Position numbers and translations under genes: made by a program. A stretch of DNA of 26,045 nt from Rhizomucor pusillus (taxonomy: Eukaryota; Mucoromycota; Mucoromycetes; Mucorales; Lichtheimiaceae): positions 1-26,045 of the forward strand of contig FWWN02000183.1 of NCBI GenBank assembly GCA_900175165.2. Reading direction: 5' to 3'. This document shows, piece after piece, positions 8,461 through 18,333 of the stretch. Below the pieces are notes generated by a model. It saw only the letters and a list, made by a program, of their open reading frames with translations. It did no database searches and was not told where the DNA came from. Position 1 is the stretch's first letter. Every line of letters begins with the position of its first letter.

Positions 8461-11400
8461 ATGCCTGAAGCAACCAAATCTAGAGTATCATCGCTAGCAG
8501 CTGCTGGTGCCGTGCGGACTCGGCCAGCTCCCACCACCGCTGCTAAGAAGCCTGCTTCCACCACTGCCACGACTGCTCGTACTTCTACTACGAGAGCTGC
8601 CGCGGCGGGAACGACGACACGCACTGCGACTACGTCGGCGTCCCGTGCAACTACTGCTGCTTCGAGCACTGCAGCAAGTAAACGCGCCAGTGTAGGCGCC
8701 ACCACGACGACGTCTGGCTCTCGAGCGACGGCGACCGCGTCTGCAACCCGACGAGCCTCAGCAGCGGCAACCACCACATCCACGGCTCGAAAAGCACCAG
8801 CATCAGCAGCAGCAGCACCGTCAGCAACATCACCTACTGCGTCCAAGACGTCGTTGTCGGAATTGCGAGCCGAGATCAAAAGCTTGACAGAAAAGGTAAT
8901 TTTTTAAGGGTTTTTTTTCTGGTCCTTGATGCTTATTATTACTCTGACTCCTCCTCCCAACTTTCTTTTCGTGTTCAGCATGCAGAAGCGACTGCCGCTC
9001 TGGGGGAGAAGCAAAAGGAGACCGAGGCCAAGGAAGCAGAACTCTCCGCCCTAAAAGAGCAACTCGAAAAGGTGCAAGCAGAGCTCAAGGAATTGAGTGA
9101 AAAGCATCGAGACGAAATTGAAAAGCAGACAAGCGCATTCAGTGAGAGCCTCGAGAAATCAGAACAAGCGCGCGCTGAACTGGAACAGAAGATGCAGCAG
9201 CTAACGAACGCGCATGAGGAGAACACGACTGAGCTTAATCGGCAGCACGAGGAGCAGCGTGAAGCCTTGCTTGAGGAGATTGAAGATCTCAAAGAAAAAC
9301 TCGAAGAAGAGCGTGAAGCCTTGAAGGAGCAGTTGCAAGCAAAGGAAACTGAGCTGATCAAACTGCGCAAGGAGATTGATGATTTGCGTGAAACCATTCA
9401 GGTAAAAAAAATATACACAAGAAACGTGATAATTGCAGTCTTACTCACATCGACGGATTCTATGCAGGACATGCACAAAACGCAGGAGAATCGGCTTACT
9501 TCGTTGAAAAATGAGCTTACCAGTCAACATGCAGAGCAGGTGCGGCAGCTCAAAGAAAACTACGAAGAGGAGATCTCGAAGCTGCGCAAACAAATGCCCA
9601 AGGATGATAGCAACGACCGTGCATCTTTCGAAGAGCAAAAGGCAGAGCTTGAAAAGAAATTAGAGGTATGTAAAGATACCAACTGAAATTGCATATACAA
9701 GCAATGTTGACGCCAATTTGTGCACAGGCTCTGGAGAAAGAAGCAAAAGAAATGCAGACAAGACATGCAGAACAATTGGAGGCGTTGAAAGCTACATACG
9801 AGAAACAAACTGCAGATCTTAAATCCAAGCATTCTAAAACAATCGAAGAAATAACAGAGGATCACATTGTAAGAAAGAAAGAAAGAAGAAAGATCTTGCA
9901 TGCCCGTTGGGTTACCTAAATTTCTAACCCTGTTTGCTTCAAGTCCAATGTCGCTGCCATCCACAAGGAGCATGGCGAGAAGATCGAGGAGTTACAAAAG
10001 CAGTACGCCGAGAGTGAAAAGAAGCTAAAAGAGGAACACGAAGCTCAGATCGCAGAGATAGCGCGCAAAGAAAAGCAAGACACGCTGCTCGCTCAAAACG
10101 AGACACATAGCTCGCATCAGGCAGAAATTGAACGGATCAAGAACGAAAGTGCATCCCAAAGACAGAATTTGCAAGAGTTGAACCGACGGTTACTAAGTCA
10201 GGTAACCGGTCTCCGTGCAAAGCATGGCGAAGAGAAGCTAGCCTTGGAAGAGAATTACAGAAACAAACTTGAAAAGGAAAAGGTATGTTGCTACAAATAT
10301 TTACCGAAATAGAACAAGTTCTTGCCAACACAACACTGCGTTAAGAAAACGATCCACGCAGAGTATACAGAAAAGATGGCTCTATTGAAACAAGAACACG
10401 TTCAAGATCTTGAGATGCGTATCAAGCAGCTTCAAAAGGAAAATGAAGAGCAGATACAAAAGTTGCAAGAGGAGCACGCAGCAATGCTGGAGAGTCTGCA
10501 GCAGCAGCAGCAGAGCAAGGAACCAAAGTTGACAGTTGCTGCCCGCGCTGAGCTTGAGCAAGAAATAAAGACGAAATCTGACCGTCTTTTAGACCAGGAG
10601 CGAAAGAATCACGAACGGTCTATTCAGCAACTCCAGGAGCATCACAAAACTGCCTGCGAGCAGCTTGAAGCGCAGTTGAAGGCGGCTGTGCAAAAGAACT
10701 CTGAACTGGAAAAGGAGTACAAGGCTAAACTCGAGAAGCTTGAAGCTACACAAAAGGATAATGCAAATGAATACCGAAAGGAAGTTGAGGTACGCATATG
10801 CACACGAGACAGAGGCGGTCTAACTAATAAGTACGTACGTAGGTCGCACTCCAAGAGGTACACAAAAAGGAACTGGAACGTTTGGCGAGCAAATATGAGT
10901 CAGAGTTGAGTGAAGCCAAGAGGGAGCATATCCGCCAGCGAGACCGCGAGAAGGAATTACATCAGGAGCAAACGAAGCAGCTGAAGCAAGAACACGAGCA
11001 AAAATTGAGAGAGTTGACTAGAGAGGTAAATGATTACTGCATACATACATAATCAACGCACGCTGACGAAAATGCCATGTAGATTGAAACACTCAGAACT
11101 TCAGGTGTTTCCAAAGTGAAAAAGGTACAAACAGGTTTTCACACAGTAAGACTTTTCAGTTTGGTTCTAATCTTGAAAACAAAATACATAAGCCCGATCA
11201 ACACAACGTTGAGATTTCGGCAATCACTGTGGAAGGAATTGTAGCGGATATCGGTCGTCTAGTTCAAGAATTGGACACCCAGGCAAAGACGAATGAATCT
11301 GTACCCAAGGTAAGGATGTCAAACTTATGTTTTCAGTATTGATAAATACTAAATGGACGGAGCATATCTTTAGTTGCTTTCACAGATCCGTAGTCAATTG

Positions 11401-11713
11401 ACTGTCATCAAAACGTCGTGCGAAAATGCATTGCATGAAACTTCTACCACTGCTGCCGACCATAAAAGTGACTCGGTAAGAGTAGTAATTTTATTTTCCT
11501 GCAACGTGTGCGTCGTTGAATAACAAAATCAATATCGTCTTCGCTAGATCCAGAAAGGACATCCTGACCAAGACCGCCTCAAAGACGAGCAGAAGCAAAT
11601 GCAGCAGCAAGTATCTTATTTTGACCGAAAACAATGCATCTTCTAATTTAGGCCCTATTAGAGCTGTTGAGCAACTGGTAGTGCAGCAGAAGAAGGAATC
11701 GCCGTTGCAATAA
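8461..11713 (+). CDS. Long coiled-coil protein with basic Ala/Thr/Ser-rich N-terminus, about 840 aa
   Basis: Not assignable to a named family. Exons: 8461-8895, 8979-9401, 9468-9665, 9728-9868, 9944-10282, 10346-10789, 10843-11025, 11083-11124, 11193-11309, 11386-11475, 11548-11610 and a short last exon. Residues 1-145 are almost only Ala, Thr, Ser and Arg with scattered Lys and Pro (for example AAKKPASTT), which is disordered and strongly basic. From SKTSLSELRAEIKSLTEK onward the chain is a nearly continuous Glu/Lys/Gln/Leu coiled coil of roughly 600 residues, followed by a less regular tail. A basic disordered head on a long coil suggests a microtubule-, actin- or chromatin-binding tether, but that is inference. 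All ten introns up to exon 11 are phase 0. The C-terminus is uncertain: three possible last acceptors give stops at 11670, 11681 or 11713. Intron 11125-11192 was chosen over a 35-nt alternative because of its TTCTAATC branch site. Confidence 0.75.
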
Positions 11714-12054
11714 GTACCCCCGTTGTTCAATTTCCAAAGACAACGCAGGCATCTAAGACTCGTACAGAAAATAATCTATACATAATCTCTAATCCCCAGC
11801 GTAGCTACTACATGCAATGTAAACTTTATATGAACCTGACAAAACAAAAAAAGCCCCACAGTAGTATATAAATATATATGCCTTTTTAGCTTATTACAAT
11901 CAGCTATTATACGGACGGCAGTTTTCAATGTTTGTTCAAATCTAAAATGAGGATATCCATTCAAAATTGATTGATAATAATAATAATAATAATAAAACTA
12001 AATGGAATTAGGGTAAGGCGGGGAATAGCGAAAATGGGACGATATACTTTGACA
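11714..12054. other. Convergent intergenic region with an AAT microsatellite
   Basis: 3' flanks of the coiled-coil gene (+) and the phosphotransferase gene (-). It is AT-rich with no gene. A TAA/AAT trinucleotide repeat of about seven units lies at 11974-11995. Confidence 0.7.
11974..11995. repeat. (TAA)n microsatellite
   Basis: About seven uninterrupted TAA units in the tail-to-tail intergenic region. Read from the minus strand they give TTA repeats, beyond the stop codon of the phosphotransferase. Confidence 0.85.
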
Positions 12055-13725
12055 TTAAAAGGTATTGTAATTATTCGCGTTCGATTTCGTTGCGGATGCG
12101 GAACCTTCTTCCTGGGCTTGCAACAGTGATTCATGTTCTTGCGCAGCCGAAGCTGGGAAACAGGATCAATAAACTATGAGACGGATAAGGAAAGAAAAAG
12201 ACAGAGATTACCTTGAGTCGAAGAAGAAACAGCAACGCGCTCGCCGGAGTGGGGGATCTTTAAGCAGCGTATACCGAGGAATTCGCAGAACTTGTTGATG
12301 ACGGTGGATGCCCAGATGCCATAAACAATTGCGGAAAGTGCAAAGAACACCCACAGGACGTACAGTTCGGCTGTAGCAGATACAAGTCGACTGTGGAAAA
12401 AATTGCTGTCAATCTTTTTCTTTTTTGCCGTGACGAAAGGTATTACTACGTACATCTCAAAGATTCTTGGGACGATACCGATGAGAATAGCCATTAACCA
12501 AAGCGCGCCCAGTAAACCGTAGAATGACGGGAAAGGTGATTTTGTGAGATGCGCCAAAATAATGTTGGATGCCATGAAACCAAACATGATACCGACGGTA
12601 ACTGTAAAAAGGATGAAATGCTCCTGTTCCAAAATGATCGAGTAAGGCGACCATGCCCACAGCGAGATCGCAACAGAGTACGATGCAATGGGTCCGAAAA
12701 CAGAGGCAACAATGTACAACTTTCGTCTAACAGATTCTCCACGGCTGGCCTTGTAGATGGAATAGAAACTGCGCGGTAGCAGCTGATTAGATGCAGATCC
12801 ATGCAGCACACACACATACTTATGACTTTTTCGATCCTTACCACATTGGGCAGTGAGTTGCAGCAAAAAAGAATACCATTCCCCACACGAATATCTGGGC
12901 ACAGGTAGTCTCTCCTGGCAAAATGGTGGTCAAGAAAGATAGCAAGGGTATATCAGCCAACGGCACATGCCACGATCCAGCGCCTTTACATGGATAGGGA
13001 TTAGTCAAACAGCTGTGTCTAGCCCGAGACATCACAGCTTGATTTACCAAAAATGCCGGACCAGATGAAAGCAAAGCAGGAGAGCATGATTCCTTCAGTC
13101 GGTCCATTCACGATACCAAGGTACAAGACACCGGTAAAATATTCCTCAGCCGTAGACAGATAGAAGCCGACGACCATGACGAGGTACAAGACGAGAGCTT
13201 CGGTGCTGTGTCCGAGACCGAGCGCAGCAGCCTGCAGCAAGACGACGTACGTGCAGTTGATGGCGTCACATCCATGGTCGAACAGCTCCCCGAGAGGAGA
13301 CGAAGTGCCTGTCCGTCGCGCTTGCTTGCCATCCATGTTGTCCAGCGTCGAGTAAAGCCACAGACCGGCAGCGAATGAAAAGTAGATCCATCGAGGCGTT
13401 TCGTCCGTGTACAGTAAATCCGGAACGACGCATATAATAATCAAAACGTTCAACATCATAAGGATGAGACCGGACAGCGTTACAAGGTTGGGACTATATT
13501 ATATACGCCAAATTAAAAACAAAAATCCCTTTCATCCCCACTCTAATGCTCGCTCGCTTACGCTATCCAAGTCGGTAAAAGCGTCACTGCCCAGCTCCAG
13601 TATGGCTGCAGAATGTACTTTGACACTAACGACTTGTCTGTCGCTGCATACTTGTAGAACCTCAAGTTCTCCAACTGCTCTTGGCTCAAGAACTCATTCT
13701 CGAAATGTCGTTTTAATTTCCACAT
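12055..13725 (-). CDS. Choline/ethanolamine phosphotransferase (CDP-alcohol type), 447 aa, 6 exons
   Basis: Integral ER/Golgi membrane enzyme that transfers phosphocholine or phosphoethanolamine from its CDP form to diacylglycerol, the last Kennedy-pathway step. Minus-strand exons: 13725-13562, 13493-13048, 12983-12842, 12768-12454, 12390-12212, 12152-12055; joined length 1344 nt. N-terminal LRFYKYAATDKSLVSKY and WIAPNLVTLSG are typical of the family. The catalytic signature DGx2ARx8Gx3Dx3D is complete: Asp109-Gly110, Ala113-Arg114, Gly123, Asp127 and Asp131. Several hydrophobic helices follow, and the tail is hydrophilic. The sequence does not tell choline from ethanolamine preference. Intron 12453-12391 is 63 nt, a multiple of three, with no stop, so its retention would insert 21 residues. 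An upstream in-frame extension exists but has no ATG. Confidence 0.9.
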
Positions 13726-14289
13726 TACACGACCAAGGAAGGGCAAGTAGTGGGTGAAACAAAGAAAAGGGACGGACGGGAATCGGCTGTGTTCCTAGCG
13801 TTTCGTACCTGGTGTCACCAGCCAGGAGCTTGCTCCGAAAACCGGCCTTCCTAATCCCCATGACAACCCGTGCACGGTCGCGTGCTGTCACAAAGATTAC
13901 TTTGTGATCTACAGAGAGAAAAAGGGCTTTTAATATAAAGTAAGACAATGCTGCTGCGAGCAAAACATTGGGCGATTATGCAAAAAACTTATCGTTATCT
14001 AAAGATCTAAAGCAAACGTTGTACATGTTACTACAGCGTCGTCATCGTCATCGAAACTTAGATGACGGTTTGACAAAGAATGATAAATTTCGTTATTAGG
14101 CTAGCAAGCAGTTGCTATCATTGTTCTTGCACCGCGATCATCGGTTAGATCACTGATACATAGGCCACGCATCACCAAAGCGTAAGCGGTTGCCGTTAGC
14201 ACAGAGTTTTTTTTTTTGAAACCAAGAAGTCTTGTGGCACGTCGACGCGTTCCGTTCGTTCCTCGATTTAGAACCAAAGAAGGCAATCC
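13726..14289. promoter_or_regulatory. Divergent promoter region, phosphotransferase (-) and coiled-coil (+)
   Basis: 564 bases between two divergent starts. A minus-strand open frame (13963-13694) overlaps the phosphotransferase start in another frame and has no family-like sequence, so I take it as chance. I see CGTCGTCATCGTCATCG around 14037-14053 and a T9 run before 14290, but no clear TATA box. Confidence 0.5.
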
Positions 14290-16575
14290 ATGGACGATCC
14301 TGGAAATCACACTAAACGATCGTTCGATGACGACGACGACGAAGACGAATGGGAACGTGAAGCTCTGCGATCTTCTCGGTAAACGACGATTGGACTAGTT
14401 GCTCCTTCAGTTGCTAATTCCCTTTTTTGCAAAAAAGACCAGAGCCGCCAAGTAATCTAGCAAAACTGTCTTCAACTTTGAACGCGCAGAATGACGAGTT
14501 ACAGTAAGTATCAAGTTGCTGACATGTGACCTTGGTATTTATCAAAATTGTTTGCAGGTCGACGATAGCAACGCTGGAAGACAAGCTGCTAGGGTTACGT
14601 CAAACGCTCATGCAAGTCGAAAAACAGCTCTCCGAAGAAAATCGCCAAATTGATGAAAAGAGCTTAGACGTATGGCAACCTGTTTTTTTCTTTTTGGATC
14701 AGCTAAAACCATAACTGACATATCCTTTTTATTTCAGTACGATCAGGTCTTTTCATCCATGGTGGATCAAGCTCAAGAAGCCTTCAATGATAGCAAATGT
14801 AGGTTTCGCGATAAATGCTTTCAACAATGCTGGAAACTCACGCTGTACATACAGCAGCACCGTCCCTTTGCTCCCACGAAGGTTTGTGGGCAGAATATTT
14901 GCATGCGGATGAGCAATTGGAATTAGATGTGCTACATGCGCTCGAAGAGTTACATATCCAGATGCTCCCTTCACGAAATGATGGAGAAGAGGTAACTTTT
15001 GACATCTGCAGCATCTATGAGGCCATGTACTGAACTTGAAACAGACATCCGAGGCAAGGTCCAAAGGGAAAGGGACAGATACAGAGGGTGATATTGAAGA
15101 TTTGATGGCAAGGTATAACGCTTTGTATACCACAAAGTCTTTGTGTACTTATGATCCGTCTCAGATACCGGCGAGCAGAGCTGCAATTTCTTAAAACAGA
15201 TGCTGCATGTAAAGGATATGAAGCCAAGATTTTGAGTTTTGAAAAGGATCTCTCCAAATTGAATGGTTTACCCCAAATCATTCCTATTTTAAAGTGAGTA
15301 AGCTGTTGCTGCTGACAAGGGAATGAGGGGTGTTTAGTAATATGTACATTTTTCTCCAGATCAACCACAGAAAACTACGAGGCCGAGACAAGGCAGAAAA
15401 TAAGATCACAGGAGGATCTGCAACGCAAAGTTGTCGAGCCGTTACTTTCAAAAGCGGCAGCTATCAAGATCCAGGCACCGTTAGCCGATGCTCAATTGCA
15501 ATCCAAATTATCCGCCTTGCAGCAATATTCTTCAAATCTCGAAATGGTAGGGACTTGGTCAGTGGTATCTACATACAATCTGCTAATGCCCTTTTACGCT
15601 ACAAGGTCTACAATGCGCTCCTAAGACAACGGTCATGTCAGCAGTTTCTTTCTTACGGCTGCGAAGTAGATGAACACTATTTTCAACGTCGCTTGCAGAT
15701 CTTGGAAGTCCTGAGCCACGAATTGTTGGAGGAAAAGGCAGAGCATGAAAAAGGAATGGTATGTACTTACCGACATCCATGTATCTGTTGGTAACAGTTA
15801 CTCATCGGTACACTATCTCTTAGAATGCTGTAAACGGAGCAGGACGGCATGCGGATTTGCAGGATAAAAAGGACGAAATTACAATGTCTTCCATAAGCGA
15901 GCTTCTCCAGCATGGTAAAATTTTGTAAACTTGCCCGTATTTTATCCAACATCTTCTTGACGCAACTACAGCCAAACCAGAGATCCTGACGACGTCGCGG
16001 AGGCGGTCTTTAACGGACTTGTCAAGCTTGAATAAGGTGAATGCAGTAATGCAATACGAAAAACGACGGACAGAAGAATGGTCAGAAAATTTCAATGTAA
16101 TCCTGGATGCAGCACAAGTTTTGTAAGTATCCTCTCTTTTCAAAGCACATGTACGGTTTCAGTATGCTGATTCCTATTTTCAGGGATGATACCAAGAACA
16201 AGCTGGCCGATAAGCTTTTTGAGCACTCTGCCACCCGAGATCAATTACTGATGATGCCATCGGTAAGTTTAACAATTATAATTGTCTGGCTGATTCGTCG
16301 AACTAACATTGCAATTTTTTAGAAATACACTGACCTCCAGAGCGATCTTGAATTCCGTGTAAACGAGCTGCAAGAAGCACTGGGTGATCTAGAAAAGGTG
16401 AATACTTAGTTTGTCAGATTTGCTTACACCGCCACTGACACTGTATATACAGGCTAGCAAGGAAGACGCTGAATTTCTTGAACGAAAAGACCTCTTCTCG
16501 TTATTCTTTACGGATCCCGATGCATTCGCAAAGCTCGTTTCCACTACCCAAAACGATCGACAAACGATTACATAG
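14290..16575 (+). CDS. Unassigned coiled-coil protein, 506 aa, 14 exons
   Basis: Exons: 14290-14378, 14438-14503, 14558-14669, 14738-14798, 14855-14991, 15045-15112, 15165-15293, 15360-15546, 15606-15758, 15824-15914, 15972-16122, 16184-16262, 16323-16397, 16453-16575. They join to 1521 nt with every junction in frame, and branch sites such as GCTAATT and GCTAATG precede several acceptors. The N-terminus is acidic (FDDDDDEDEWE). Then come a coiled coil (about residues 45-80), a mainly helical middle with EGLWAEYLHADEQLELDVLHALEEL, further coils, a basic RRRSLTDLSSLNK stretch and a final coil ending DPDAFAKLV. The order of coil, helical middle and late coil is reminiscent of cytoskeletal assembly subunits such as augmin HAUS3, but I cannot match diagnostic residues, so no function is claimed. 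Protein-coding status is strong because 14 exons splice without a stop. Confidence 0.72.
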
Positions 16576-16757
16576 CACATACCCGATATTTCATCTACTC
16601 CCTTCCATCTTCACTCGTACCAGAAGCGTCTGAAACGGGCACCTCCCACCACCAGCACTCTGATATTTTAATCGTCATATATTGTAAAGAACAAGTATAT
16701 ATACAAGAATTATTTGATCAATGTTGTGAACATCGAATTCGTATCATCCCTAGTTTA

Positions 16758-17739
16758 CTACTCTACGGCGTGCTTTTTCCTGATCACTGATATACCATCA
16801 AAAATCGGAAGCATCAGCACTGTCACTCGCGGATCCTTTCGCACATGTTCATTAAATTCGTGGCATATCTTTGCAGTTTTCATGATATTCTTCGAAGCAT
16901 CCGGCGTCTGATGGTCCTCGTGGCCGGCTGCTCGGTGAACTTGACCAAAGAAAAGGACTTGGACAATTGAATTAGCTGTCGTTCCAAACTTTGATCATGC
17001 AAAGCACATACTGTTATCTGCAATTAGCACTCCATCGTCAGCCAAAAGATTATTGTCCAAAATCAAATTGAAGTACGGAATATAGCCTTTCTTGTTCGCA
17101 TCTAGTATGGAAGGAAAAAATGAGCCATCTGTACAAGCCATTTGGGCGTGATCGACGTACCGAGAAATATGAGATCGAATTGCCTTTTTTCTCTTACGAG
17201 GCTTTCCAAGCTTCCATTCCATTCAGTATTCGATGAGATATATATCGGGCTGCATGCAGAAATTACCTCTCGATTGCTTTTCCCAATCTTAAATCCACCT
17301 TGTGTTGCAAATTAGCTTTTTCGACGTATTGCTTTGCGACTGCGTGACATTCTGGGTTCGCTTCCAAGGAAATCAAGGAGCCAGTAGACCTCAAAGCGGA
17401 AGCCATCGCCAATGCCGAATATCCCGTAAATGTACCAATTTCAAGCACATTTTGGATTTTCAAAAGACCAACAAGCGTGTGCAGCAACCTCGCCTGGACC
17501 TCGCTCACCATCATGTGTGCGTTTCCAAACTCGCGCGTCGTCTTTTGCGCAAGTTCAGAGAGAACAGGTTGCACCGACAACGGGCTGCTCATTTCGGTGC
17601 AGTATTTCTCCTCAGGCAGTCGCAGCCTGTTGCTTGCGTTGCTGACCGTATTCTCGACAAGAATGGACGAATGGTACCGCTTGGTAACTAGGTTGACAGC
17701 CCAAATCGCTTGCCATGATCTGATACACCGGCAGAGCAT
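16758..17739 (-). CDS. SAM-dependent O-methyltransferase, CCoAOMT-like class, 264 aa, 4 exons
   Basis: Cation-dependent class I methyltransferase that moves a methyl group from S-adenosylmethionine to a catechol-type hydroxyl; the substrate is unknown. Minus-strand exons: 17739-17267, 17210-17161, 17101-17012, 16939-16758; joined length 795 nt. The SAM loop is VLEIGTFTGYSALAMA (residues 98-113), followed by an acidic adenosine-binding block ISLEANPE. FDLIFLDANKKGYIPYFN contains Asp175, and LLADDGVLIADN ends in Asp203-Asn204; these three are the metal ligands known in the family. The chain ends with LPIFDGISVIRK, also typical. The first ~27 residues (Arg/Lys with hydrophobics, no acidic residue) could be a mitochondrial presequence. 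The gene is head-to-head with the MED30-like gene, 91 bases apart, and tail-to-tail with the coiled-coil gene at 16575. Confidence 0.9.
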
Positions 17740-17830
17740 TCGCTAACGACTATGTAGTCCCCGAACTACTGCCAACTTTGGTTTTCTTTTTTTCTACTTT
17801 TCCTCTCTTTTTCCTTTTGCGGAGTAAACC
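17740..17830. promoter_or_regulatory. 91-bp bidirectional promoter
   Basis: All sequence between the start codons of the methyltransferase (-) and the MED30-like gene (+). Its right half is a CT/T-rich tract (about 17778-17818), the usual leader type here. No TATA box is seen. Both transcription starts and both leaders must fit in this space, so the two genes probably share control. Confidence 0.7.
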
Positions 17831-18333
17831 ATGTCTTCTGCGACACCTCAAGAGATCTACAGGGGATGCAACGAAGCACTCGACACCTTAGCCGATGTGT
17901 GGGATCACATGCTGAAGCTTTTGCAGAACGTGTCGCAAGCGTCCGGCAAGTCGCTTCGAGTTGAACCCAACCTCACGGAGCTGCAGCAATCCAGGCGAGA
18001 TCTTGACAATTTATTTGCAAAGCTAAAGTCAAGCGCCACCTGGCTGCAGGAACACAAACAGGCGCTCGACGGCAGTCGTGTGATGACAGATACAACCGGT
18101 CAGCAGCAACTCCACAGTGCTATTCGTGAGCAGGATCAACTGCGTCAGGTATTGCTGGAAATTCATGTGTTACTCACTCAACCTGGGGACCTTAATACAT
18201 ATATCATCGTTAGGAATCCATTCGGGTATCAGAGCAGGTGAAAGCTCTGCTAAGTCAGTCTTACGCTCTCCAGTTCCAACTCGATATGCTCTTGGCTTCT
18301 TGTCAAGACCACCCCGTTAACAAGACTCATTGA
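17831..18333 (+). CDS. Small helical protein, candidate Mediator subunit 30 (MED30), 145 aa
   Basis: Exons 17831-18148 and 18214-18333 (stop) join in phase 0 across a 65-nt intron ending TCGTTAG. The protein is all-helical. A first amphipathic helix (CNEALDTLADVWDHMLKLLQNV) precedes a short loop, a second helix (LQQSRRDLDNLFAKLKSS) and a last helix (LRQESIRVSEQVKALLSQ). Size, helix order and the LxxLF-KL pattern of the second helix resemble MED30, a head-module subunit that helps link regulators to RNA polymerase II. Similarity is at pattern level only; another small helical complex subunit is possible. It shares its promoter with the O-methyltransferase. Confidence 0.5.

Noticed and set aside
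8448..8879. 143-codon minus-strand Ala/Val/Asp-rich frame
   Set aside because: Shadow of the Ala/Thr-rich first exon of the coiled-coil gene, whose splice structure and coil support the + strand.
8975..9397. Ser/Cys-rich minus-strand frame
   Set aside because: Antisense of the Glu/Lys coiled coil; Ser runs arise from reversed Glu/Lys codons.
11125..11159. 35-nt intron ending CTTTTCAG in the coiled-coil gene
   Set aside because: Too short for a spliceosomal intron; the 68-nt version has a branch site at a normal distance.
13694..13963. Minus-strand frame upstream of the phosphotransferase
   Set aside because: Overlaps the real start in another frame and has no family match; treated as promoter DNA.
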